From Flavobacterium silvisoli (GTDB lineage: Bacteria; Bacteroidota; Bacteroidia; Flavobacteriales; Flavobacteriaceae): a stretch of 64,000 nucleotides of DNA. The translations under genes were made by a program, and so were the position numbers. This document shows positions 51,801 through 60,741 of the stretch, in pieces; positions within the stretch are counted from its first letter, which is position 1; each line of letters begins with the position of its first letter. The stretch covers positions 124,001-188,000 of the forward strand of contig NZ_SJPE01000001.1 in the NCBI RefSeq assembly GCF_004329815.1, read 5' to 3'. The notes beneath the pieces were generated by a model. The model was not told the DNA's origin. It did not search any database and saw only the letters and a list, made by a program, of their open reading frames with translations.

Positions 51801-54800
51801 GTAGTAGTATTGATATATAAACCACCGTTTGGAGTTACTGAGAAAGATCCTCCCGTTGTACCAGTAATTGTTACAGGCTGTAAAGTATTTATACTTTTAC
51901 AGAAAGTAGTATAATTGGTAGGACCGTATGAAATAGTAGCCGTCAAAGGCTCTTCAATTTTAATGGTGTAACCTCTTTGAGCTTGAGGACAGTTTGTGGT
52001 CGTACTCGCAGCCACGGTATTCAAGATAGTATAAATACCCGGTGCACTCGCAGCCAAGTCAACTTCTCCTGTGGCAGTATTGGCAAACACTAAACCGGCA
52101 GGCGAAGTAGGAGCCACAGAGAACGTACCCGCTAAAGATCCCTGATCAATAACCGGAATTGGGTTAGTAGCCGATCCTTTACAGTAAGTAGCAGGAACAT
52201 ATTTAAAGAACGCATCCGGACAACATTCATACGTACCCGCTCCCGGTGCATTAACATTTTGTTGCGTTAAACTAATGAATCCCGGAGTATTCGCATAATT
52301 TGTAATCAAAATTACATAAACTTGCCCAGCAACCGCATTAGCAATATTAAGTGTTTCTGTTGATGCCGCAGAGAAACTACATCCTGTAGTAGTCGTTACC
52401 GGCACACCAATTCCTGGCGCTAAAGTAGGAGGGTTCCCTATAGCAGCACAAGCAGCACCCTGACTGGTGAATGGACCCCAAGCCGCGTAATCAACATCAA
52501 GATTTGGCGTTCCGCCAAGAGTGGTAGACTGCGTCAAAAGCAAGTTAATAGGACCTGTCTGAGTAACGTTGATAGTATAATAACTAGGGTTTCTAGGATC
52601 TGACAAACATCCTATTGCCGGCTGATTAGTAATCCCTTGAATATTCGGATATTGTAAGTTCTGACAAGCAGAAGTTGCTGACAAACAACTTGACGGAGTA
52701 GAAATACAAAGATTAAAATTCACCGTTTGTGCTGTATTCGCATTAGAGTATACTCTGATATAGTAAGTCTGTCCAAGTGTTAATCCATTTACAACTCCAT
52801 AAAGCGCGTTGGCAGTACTACAATATACCTGCGTTAACGCGTTACATTGACCTGAGTAAACCGCAAAATTCAAATTAGTTGTGCTACCAACCACATTTAA
52901 TAACGAAACTGTTAAATATGGGTTTGATGCTACAAATTGGAACCAAACATCATCGTCGGCTGATCCGATACATGCTGCAGGAACACCCGTTGAAGCAGTA
53001 GCACCACTTATGGTTCCCGGAGTTGTTTGTTGACAAATTTGAGATTGGTTTACTGGAGCAAATACAGCTCCGGAACAGTTGTCATTTATAATTAAGGTCG
53101 TGAAGTTAGCTCCAACTGACCATTCACTCTTATCGGTTGATGAACATACCGCTCTTACATAATACGTATAAGCAGTACCCGGTGCTAACCCGGTCATAAG
53201 TGCCGGATTGAAAGATACGATCTGACCAACCGCTGAAGGCAGTGGTTCAGGATCTCCCTGAGGAACAAAAATAACTTCCCATTGTGTAGCCGGAGTTGGT
53301 GAATTGGTATCGGTCCAACCCAACAAAGCCGAAGTAGCCTCTATGTTACTAACTGTTAGGTTGATTGGCGGTAAACAAGTTGGAATATTTTCAACTACAA
53401 ACTTATCAATATACAACCTCCATCCATCAAGACCACCCTGAGGCACATGGAAACCAATATTAGTATTTCCTGTTATACCGGTTAGGTTAACTATTTTTTC
53501 TACATAAGTAGTGTTACTGTAACTTGTGAGCGCAACCAGCGGAGGATTAGCGTTAAAACTTGCAGGGCTGGTTCCGGTGGTAGAATACATAACTCTGAAA
53601 TCGTTTGGTTCTGTTGCCGATTGTACACGGTAACGGTAACGCAATCTTTGATTTCCGTTTAATGTAATTTGTGGTGAAATTAACCAGTCGTTATTGTTAC
53701 CGGCATTAAAATCGGTATAAAGAACAGCACACTGATCTCCTTCATAAGGATTGGTTGCATAATTCATATCCCATTTATCCCCATCGTTATTCACATCCAA
53801 TACTGTCCAACAAGATTCAGTTGTTGAATTACTGTTGAATCCTTCTTGGAACGGAACTGTAAACGGTAAACATAATGTATTTACAGTTAAAGGAACAATA
53901 GACCAAATACTCTTATCTGTAGGAGAACATACCGCTCTTACATAGATATCATAACAAGTATTTGGATTTAAGCCGGTTAATACAAACGGATTACTACCGG
54001 CAGGAACATATCCCGTAGCAGCAGCTGTAGGTGCCGGTGAAGCACAAGGTAATGCCAGTACTTCCCAAGCCGTTTCTGTATTTCCATTAGTCCATGATAA
54101 ACTCACTGAATTAGAAGACACATTCGTCTGTACTACAGATTCAGGTTCAGGACATGACGGCAGGTTTTCAACAATTACATTGTCAATATAAACTCTCCAA
54201 CCATCAATAGTTCCCGGTGGTACTTGCCATGCAATGTAAACCGGACCTGTGTAAGCACTCAAGTTTACTCTTTTTTCAACATAAGCAGTGTTATTATACG
54301 TTGTTAAAGGCACTAAAGTCTGCGTAAAATCAGCCGGAGTAGGGTTATTTGTAGACAACATCACTCTGAATTCGTTAGGCTCTGTAGCCGATTGAACTCG
54401 GTAGTGGAATTTCAATCTTTGGTTACCCGTTAAGATAATTTGAGGAGAAATCAACCAATCGTTGTTAGCACCGTTATTAAAGTCGGTGTATAACATAGCT
54501 GCCTGATCTCCTTCATAAGGATTCGTAGCATAGTTCATGTCCCAGGCATCAGCATCACCATTAACATTCAATACTGTCCAACATTGCTCTGATGGCGATC
54601 CTGTATTAAATCCTTCCTGGAAAGGAATGGTATACGATGAACATGGTGTATTAATTGTAACTGGTAAAGACCATGAACTAACACCGCCTGAAGTAGCGCT
54701 ACAATCCGTTCTTACATATAATTTATAACAAGTAGTAGCATTAAGACCTGTAACCGTAAACGGATTAGTCGTAGCAGTTACCCAACCTGTGGTAGAAGCA

Positions 54801-56806
54801 GTTGGTGCAGGATCAGCACATGGTAAAGCTATCACTTGCCATGTAGTAGCACTATTAGTAGCGGTCCATCCCAAAGAAACTGAATTAGCTACTAATGCAG
54901 AGGTGGTCAAAGCAATAGGAGCTGTACAAGTTGCCGGTGGCGGACCACAAGTAATGTTAGCAACCCAACCTGCCGCATTAACTGTTGCATTAGAAGTAAA
55001 TACAAACGTCAGACTACCATCCGCTGCTGTAGATGTAAATACAGGTGGCAAAGTGGTTCCTGAGAATGTTCCGATTAAGTTAGCCGGTAACGTATTGTTA
55101 CCGTTATATACTTTCATCACGTCGTTATTCAACTCCGTATTGAAAGAAGTAAAAGTTACCGTTACCACATCACCCGGTGTGATAGGAGTAATAACCTGGG
55201 TACCTGCTGCTGCAGTAATGTTATTTGCATAGTTTCCTGTTAAACCTCCGCCATCAACATAGTTTCCGCCACAAATAGGTGGTGCAGCAGGAGTTGTTAC
55301 TGAAACAGGACCGGCCCATTCTCCAAGTCCGTCTGCAGCACAATCACTTCTTACATATAAATTGTAACAAGTTCCCGGAGTAAGCCCGGTAATATTATAA
55401 GGATTATTGGTTGTTGAAACCCATCCTGTAGTTGTAGCAGTTGGTGCAGGATCCGTACACGGCAAAGCCAAAACCTGCCATGTGGTAGCAGAACCCGTAG
55501 CCGTCCATCCCAAACTAACTGAGTTAGACGACAAAGCACTAGTATTCAAAGCGATTAACTTCGGACAAGCTACCGGTGGTCCACACGTTATGTTCGAAGC
55601 CCAACCGGCTGCAGTAACAGAAGCGTTTGAAGTAAACACAAATACCAAACTACCGTTAGCAGCACTCGATGTAATTACCGGTGGCAAAGTGGTTCCTGAA
55701 TAAGATCCAATCAAATTGGCCGGAGATACCGAACCATTATATACTTTTAATACGTCATTATTAGCTTCTGTATTAAATGAGGTAAAAGTTACCGTTACCA
55801 CATCACCCGGATTGACAGGGTTTATCGTTGTAGTACTATTAGCATTATTACCGTAGTTACCCGCTATTCCGCCGGTATCTACAAAATTTCCTCCACAAAC
55901 CGGAGGAGCCACAAGAGTTGTGAAATTTGCTGAAGGTCCAACCCACTGGCTGGAGCTTTGCGAACACAAGGCTCTTACATAAAACTTATAAGGAGTATTC
56001 GGCTGTAAACCACTGGCAACATATGGAGGCAATCCATTATATATTATACCCGTTCCTGTTGGAGTACCCGAAGCAGGAACAATTTCGATTTCCCATGAAG
56101 TAGCCCCACTGGTGTTTGTCCAGTTTAGGGTAGCCCCAAAAGAGTTAATTCCAGAAACTGTCAAGTTTGTCGGATCCAAACATTTCTCAACCACGCTTAC
56201 GTCATCCAACAACCAACGATCTCCACCCAACGCAGAAGAAGGCTGTGTCCAAACCTGCACAAAGGCAATATAGATACTTTGATTTGCAAAAGAAGTTCCC
56301 AAGTTTACAACCTTCTCTTCGTATTCATTAAAAACCGTCGACAACTGAGCTTCAGTATAGGTTTGAATAGTAGTATAGGCTGCAGGATCATTTTGGTTCG
56401 CCGTACCCGGCGCCACTCTAATTTGGAAAATGGTACCTTGTTGTCCGCTGGCAAATGTTCTGGCAAAAAAGTGCAATTCTCCATTGGCTGGCACAAAAAC
56501 TAAAGGTGTCGCTAAGAAATCCTCTGCGGTATTTCCGGCACCAATGTTGTCTCTGTCCATAAAAGCAGCATTAAGCCCTTGATGAACGTTGGCGGCAACA
56601 CTGTTGATACCCCATCGTTTGGTTGTGGTAATTCCTGATGCCGCATCATTGTCAAATACGGCCCAAGTTCCGCTTCCCAAATACCAGTCCGTTAAAGGCG
56701 GGTTTTCCGGTCCTGCGGTTGATTCAAATCCTTCAGCCGGGAATAATTGGGAATAACCGCTAAAGGAAACGAACAACAACAGTAATAGTAAAGTAATTTT
56801 TTTCAT
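48860..56806 (-). CDS. giant modular cell-surface adhesin with T9SS type B sorting domain
   Basis: 2648 residues from the ATG at 56806 (MKKITLLLLLLFVSFSGYSQ signal); a longer frame adds 17 leader residues. Modules by approximate residue: choice-of-anchor-J-like 20-200; FN3 domains; two CUB-like domains from ~305 and ~510; two cleaved-adhesin/MAM-like domains (~729-880 and ~984-1137); further FN3; a lamin-tail-like domain (~1809-1985, LFISEVTDSNWGSLSYVEL); five 88-residue tandem repeats (~2045-2486); and a C-terminal gliding-type (type B) domain (~2565-2648, DNDGLNDRFDLSGF ... LPDGTYYYVIERTSG). Expected on the cell surface, handled by T9SS with the PorP/SprF partner. Confidence 0.9.
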   Translation of the reverse strand: MKKITLLLLLLFVSFSGYSQLFPAEGFESTAGPENPPLTDWYLGSGTWAVFDNDAASGITTTKRWGINSVAANVHQGLNAAFMDRDNIGAGNTAEDFLATPLVFVPANGELHFFARTFASGQQGTIFQIRVAPGTANQNDPAAYTTIQTYTEAQLSTVFNEYEEKVVNLGTSFANQSIYIAFVQVWTQPSSALGGDRWLLDDVSVVEKCLDPTNLTVSGINSFGATLNWTNTSGATSWEIEIVPASGTPTGTGIIYNGLPPYVASGLQPNTPYKFYVRALCSQSSSQWVGPSANFTTLVAPPVCGGNFVDTGGIAGNYGNNANSTTTINPVNPGDVVTVTFTSFNTEANNDVLKVYNGSVSPANLIGSYSGTTLPPVITSSAANGSLVFVFTSNASVTAAGWASNITCGPPVACPKLIALNTSALSSNSVSLGWTATGSATTWQVLALPCTDPAPTATTTGWVSTTNNPYNITGLTPGTCYNLYVRSDCAADGLGEWAGPVSVTTPAAPPICGGNYVDGGGLTGNYANNITAAAGTQVITPITPGDVVTVTFTSFNTELNNDVMKVYNGNNTLPANLIGTFSGTTLPPVFTSTAADGSLTFVFTSNATVNAAGWVANITCGPPPATCTAPIALTTSALVANSVSLGWTATNSATTWQVIALPCADPAPTASTTGWVTATTNPFTVTGLNATTCYKLYVRTDCSATSGGVSSWSLPVTINTPCSSYTIPFQEGFNTGSPSEQCWTVLNVNGDADAWDMNYATNPYEGDQAAMLYTDFNNGANNDWLISPQIILTGNQRLKFHYRVQSATEPNEFRVMLSTNNPTPADFTQTLVPLTTYNNTAYVEKRVNLSAYTGPVYIAWQVPPGTIDGWRVYIDNVIVENLPSCPEPESVVQTNVSSNSVSLSWTNGNTETAWEVLALPCASPAPTAAATGYVPAGSNPFVLTGLNPNTCYDIYVRAVCSPTDKSIWSIVPLTVNTLCLPFTVPFQEGFNSNSTTESCWTVLDVNNDGDKWDMNYATNPYEGDQCAVLYTDFNAGNNNDWLISPQITLNGNQRLRYRYRVQSATEPNDFRVMYSTTGTSPASFNANPPLVALTSYSNTTYVEKIVNLTGITGNTNIGFHVPQGGLDGWRLYIDKFVVENIPTCLPPINLTVSNIEATSALLGWTDTNSPTPATQWEVIFVPQGDPEPLPSAVGQIVSFNPALMTGLAPGTAYTYYVRAVCSSTDKSEWSVGANFTTLIINDNCSGAVFAPVNQSQICQQTTPGTISGATASTGVPAACIGSADDDVWFQFVASNPYLTVSLLNVVGSTTNLNFAVYSGQCNALTQVYCSTANALYGVVNGLTLGQTYYIRVYSNANTAQTVNFNLCISTPSSCLSATSACQNLQYPNIQGITNQPAIGCLSDPRNPSYYTINVTQTGPINLLLTQSTTLGGTPNLDVDYAAWGPFTSQGAACAAIGNPPTLAPGIGVPVTTTTGCSFSAASTETLNIANAVAGQVYVILITNYANTPGFISLTQQNVNAPGAGTYECCPDAFFKYVPATYCKGSATNPIPVIDQGSLAGTFSVAPTSPAGLVFANTATGEVDLAASAPGIYTILNTVAASTTTNCPQAQRGYTIKIEEPLTATISYGPTNYTTFCKSINTLQPVTITGTTGGSFSVTPNGGLYINTTTGQINPSLSQPGVYTISYGIPSSTCTGTNPSTTVEIFGLPNIPNQSPITRCDSYTLPALPEGNYYSTSQLSGPATAPLDITVPITSSQMVYAYGITSNGCQLEKSFMVTINSVATPTYNVTQSSCTSSTGSITVTSPVSTSGSIPTDLFISEVTDSNWGSLSYVELFNGTNAAINLSTYSIKTANNGGAYSFTLPLNNVTLASGSTYVIALGNDSACTTPGGNGSLAAQTNASGSVNFTANGHDHIALFKGATQIDSWGAFGSNNWAPASVGTEGADFRRKNTASSLPSTVYNNSDWDVYDYLGSGSNANCANNDYSNIGVYSLTISNYQYSLDNGPFQSGTTFSNLAAGPHVLVVKDLLTGCTSAPITINIDAPGSGTITSLTPNTPICSGGNAVFDIVGTPNATVTYTINGGSNQTVVLDAAGNATVTVNAVTVDTVILLNQISTASCTVAVNNTATVQVLSSVVFGTLTPTTPVCSGGDAVFTLTGTPNATVTYTINGGSTQTVVLDATGNGSVTITGVTADTTILLSDISLGSCNTTLTDSATVTVLPNPTLVSLTAATPICSGSNAVFTLTGTPNATVTYTIDGGATQTVVLDASGNGSVTITAVTADTTMLLSQIDLASCSTVLTNSATVVVVTNPTVTTLTATTPVCSGDNAVFTLTGTANTTVTYTINGGANQTVVLDASGNGSVTVTAVTADTTILLTEIKIGTCITTLSNTETVTVLPRPALVSLTSITPICSGGDAEFTLVGTPNATVTYTINGGTNQTVVLDASGNGSVTETGVTADTTMTLSQISLASCNTSLTNSATVVLSLPVQIVVSGGCQGQFYNLTASPVSNSFDPQTVTYEWYNDLGIMIGTTQTITVTQAGDYYVVITNGGCASQSAPFTVDSTTCVIQKGISADNDGLNDRFDLSGFNVKRLTIFNRYGMKVYSKANYTKEWIGQSDKGDELPDGTYYYVIERTSGENVTGWIYINRAQ
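49350..50680 (-). repeat. five tandem 264-bp repeats coding for 88-residue domains in the adhesin
   Basis: Five consecutive units, each containing a P(I/V)CSG core and VTYTI(N/D)GG ... QTVVLDA motif. Central units are close to identical at both DNA and protein level, an obvious substrate for copy-number change. Confidence 0.85.
50850..51400 (-). other. lamin-tail (LTD)-like domain region of the adhesin
   Basis: Protein segment with LFISEVTDSNWGSLSYVEL, NGTNAAINLSTYSIK, FTLPLNNVTLASGSTYVIAL and DHIALFKGATQIDSWGAFG reads as a bacterial LTD beta domain embedded between adhesin modules. Confidence 0.6.
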
Positions 56807-56854
56807 GAAATGAAAATTTAGTTGTTTGATTATAATTTTTTGGATAATGAAGCC

Positions 56855-56862
56855 CAAATTTA
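56855..56862 (-). promoter_or_regulatory. possible -7 box for the adhesin-sprF-ompA operon
   Basis: Minus-strand TAAATTTG, 48 nt before the chosen start. No -33 TTTG at proper spacing. Confidence 0.35.
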
Positions 56863-56968
56863 GTAAAAATTCTGAAAAAATCAGGAATTATATTTTTTTT
56901 GATAAAATAATCGGCGTTATTCATCCATTTCTTATAACATTTACATGATTTTTTAAAATTCAAATTCC

Positions 56969-56976
56969 TAATTTTG
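56969..56976 (+). promoter_or_regulatory. possible -7 box for hflX
   Basis: TAATTTTG, 18 nt before the ATG at 56995; -33 box not evident. Confidence 0.35.
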
Positions 56977-56994
56977 CGAATCAATCGAACAACA

Positions 56995-58215
56995 ATGTTA
57001 GAAAAAGAAATCATAAATTTTGAGAGAACGGTAATTGTTGGTATCGTTACGCAAAACCAGAATGAAGACAAGCTGAAAGAATACCTCGACGAACTCGAGT
57101 TTTTGACCTACACTGCCGGCGGCGAGGTTGTCAAACGCTTTTTTCAAAAACTGGATCGCCCTAACCCTAAGACCTTTTTAGGTACCGGGAAAATGGATGA
57201 AATAAATCATTACATCCGAGAAAATAATATCTCGACCGTTATTTTTGACGATGAGTTGTCTCCTTCTCAGCAAAAAAACATTTCTAAAATTCTGGATTGT
57301 AAAGTACTCGATCGAACCAACCTCATTCTGGATATTTTTGCTCAAAGAGCGGAAACCTCCTATGCCAGAACCCAGGTTGAATTGGCACAATGCCAATATT
57401 TACTACCCAGATTATCCGGAATGTGGACCCACTTGGAACGACAAAAAGGAGGTATCGGACTCCGTGGTCCGGGTGAAACCGAGATTGAAACCGACCGAAG
57501 AATTGTGCGTGACCGAATTGCATTGTTAAAAGACAAAATAAAAACCATCGACAGGCAAATGTCAGTTCAAAGAAGTAATCGCGGCGCTATGGTTCGTGTA
57601 GCTTTGGTTGGGTATACCAACGTGGGAAAATCTACCTTAATGAATGTCATCAGCAAAAGTGAAGTTTTTGTCGAAAACAAATTGTTTGCTACGCTTGACA
57701 CTACTGTCCGGAAAGTCGTGATTAAAAACCTACCGTTTTTATTATCGGACACCGTTGGATTTATCCGAAAACTGCCTACCCAACTCATCGAATCTTTCAA
57801 AAGCACACTGGATGAAGTACGCGAAGCCGATTTACTATTGCACGTTGTTGATATTTCACACCCTGATTTTGAAGAACACATCGCTTCTGTTAACCAAATT
57901 TTGCAGGACATTAAAAGCAATGATAAGCCAACCATTATGGTTTTCAATAAAATTGATGCTTACAAACATTTGGTTATTGATGCCGACGACTTGATTACCG
58001 AAAAAACCAGCAAACACTACACCTTAGAAGAATGGAAAGCAACATGGATGGCCACTGTAGGCGAAAAGAATGCTTTGTTCATCTCAGCAACCAACAAAGA
58101 AAATTTTGAAGAATTCAGAGAAAAAGTATACGAAGCCGTAAGAGAAATTCACATTACGAGATTTCCTTATAATAAGTTTTTATATCCGGATTACAAGGAT
58201 GCTACAGAAGAGTAA
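56995..58215 (+). CDS. hflX: GTPase HflX
   Basis: Ribosome-associated GTPase that splits stalled ribosomes under stress. 406 residues from the ATG at 56995. N-terminal subdomain with VKRFFQKLDRPNPKTFLGTGKM and ASYARTQVELAQCQYLLPRLSGMW...GGIGLRGPGETEIETDRR, the HflX signature, then the G domain: G1 GYTNVGKST (about 205-213), switch I LDTTVRKVV, G3 LSDTVGFI, G4 MVFNKIDAY. Monocistronic. Confidence 0.95.
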   Translation: MLEKEIINFERTVIVGIVTQNQNEDKLKEYLDELEFLTYTAGGEVVKRFFQKLDRPNPKTFLGTGKMDEINHYIRENNISTVIFDDELSPSQQKNISKILDCKVLDRTNLILDIFAQRAETSYARTQVELAQCQYLLPRLSGMWTHLERQKGGIGLRGPGETEIETDRRIVRDRIALLKDKIKTIDRQMSVQRSNRGAMVRVALVGYTNVGKSTLMNVISKSEVFVENKLFATLDTTVRKVVIKNLPFLLSDTVGFIRKLPTQLIESFKSTLDEVREADLLLHVVDISHPDFEEHIASVNQILQDIKSNDKPTIMVFNKIDAYKHLVIDADDLITEKTSKHYTLEEWKATWMATVGEKNALFISATNKENFEEFREKVYEAVREIHITRFPYNKFLYPDYKDATEE

Positions 58216-58224
58216 GTCTTTCTA

Positions 58225-59013
58225 CTATTGGAGATAATAAATATATCCGAAATTCAACCAAACATTCCAGTCATTGGCTTTGTTTTCAGGATATCGTTTC
58301 GGGTCCGGATTCATACCGTCTACCCAATTGGAAAAGTAATATTGCCATCTCAAATCCAACATCAAATCCGAAAGCTCAGTTAATTTGTAACGACAACCTA
58401 TACTGGAAACTATCGACCATACCGTTCCACCTTGATTTGTTGTGGCATACATATACTTGTCGGGCGTAGATATTGGCGAATTCATAGGTCCTAAATCAGA
58501 ATGCACTTCAGGATCGTAAAAACTAAACTGCCCGCCCAAACTGAAAAAGGGAGCAAATGACCCGATAGTTGCGGTAAAATCTCTGATACTTAAAGGAAAA
58601 AACTCCAACTGCATCCCAATATTGGTAACTGCAGTACTCCCTTTCATCGCTCTTAACTGCTGGGCAAATAAAGACGTCTTGCTTTTGTCAACCCACTGTC
58701 CGAAATGCTGTAAATTGGTTTTATTGTATGAAAGCTCACTTCTCAATTTAAAGTGATCATTAAAATACGTTTCGGGAGTGTAACAGTTACATTCCGCCTT
58801 GTATGAGAAATTTAAATAGTGAATTATACCTATACCATACCCTGTATTTCCGGCATTGGTAGCAAAATCATGACGCTCACCATAATCCGACTGAAAAGCA
58901 ACCGGACCGGCAATAGCTCCTATTTCATGAGAAAAACCAAACTGAGCATTAGTGCTGGTTGTAAATACAAATAGTAATAAGAGGGTTATGATAAATTTCT
59001 TGGGCATTTGCAT
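58225..59013 (-). CDS. exported protein resembling the THC0290_0291 family
   Basis: About 262 residues from the Met at 59013 (or 59007); an upstream extension to 59109 is unlikely. Signal KFIITLLLLFVFTTSTNAQ. The mature start GFSHEIGAIAGPVAFQSDYGERHDFATNAGNTGYGIG and NFSYKAECNCYTPETYFNDHFKLRSELSYNKTNL resemble the flavobacterial THC0290_0291 family, which has no known function. Many aromatic strands suggest an outer-membrane or periplasmic beta protein. A TATATTTG -7-like box lies on the minus strand at 59042-59035. Confidence 0.65.
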   Translation of the reverse strand: MQMPKKFIITLLLLFVFTTSTNAQFGFSHEIGAIAGPVAFQSDYGERHDFATNAGNTGYGIGIIHYLNFSYKAECNCYTPETYFNDHFKLRSELSYNKTNLQHFGQWVDKSKTSLFAQQLRAMKGSTAVTNIGMQLEFFPLSIRDFTATIGSFAPFFSLGGQFSFYDPEVHSDLGPMNSPISTPDKYMYATTNQGGTVWSIVSSIGCRYKLTELSDLMLDLRWQYYFSNWVDGMNPDPKRYPENKANDWNVWLNFGYIYYLQ

Positions 59014-59190
59014 ACTAATAAATTCAATTCTCGACAAATATATAAAAACATCAATCACTTCTAAAATAAAATAAAAATTTGTTGATTTATGCGTAAAAAA
59101 AAGCAACAAAAGATTTAAATAAGTGGAATTACTTCAGAATCCTGCAAAATTTCTTAACATAAACATAAATTTACTGAGAATTTAAAAAAT

Positions 59191-59224
59191 TTTGACCGCG
59201 CATTTTTAATTAAATGTATATTTG
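59191..59224 (+). promoter_or_regulatory. candidate promoter of gdhA
   Basis: TTTG (59191-59194), 22-nt spacer, TATATTTG (59217-59224), about 48 nt before the ATG. It follows an AT-rich gap from 59014 with nothing else recognised. Confidence 0.5.
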
Positions 59225-59269
59225 TTCGATTTTACGAAAACGATTTCTTAAAAAATTTTAATAGTATAA

Positions 59270-60616
<1,347 letters not shown>

Positions 60617-60642
60617 ACTAAAATAAAACCAACCAAAACCTT

Positions 60643-60675
60643 AAAAATGTCCTCAGCAATGAGGGCATTTTTTTA
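60643..60675 (+). terminator. terminator after gdhA
   Basis: Stem AAAATGTCCTC / GAGGGCATTTT (one G-T) with a 6-nt loop and T-run. Confidence 0.75.
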
Positions 60676-60714
60676 TACCTAAAAATACCAAAAGCTTTTT
60701 TTTTGCGTTTATGT

Positions 60715-60722
60715 TATATTTG
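60715..60722 (+). promoter_or_regulatory. possible -7 box for porZ
   Basis: TATATTTG, 19 nt before the ATG at 60742; no -33 box at the expected distance. Confidence 0.35.
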
Positions 60723-60741
60723 CAGGTATAATTCATGTCTA

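Noticed and set aside
54537..55703. Several plus-strand ORFs antisense to the adhesin (e.g. 54789-55232)
   Set aside because: They mirror the Ala/Val/Thr-rich repeats of the real minus-strand gene and have no independent motifs.
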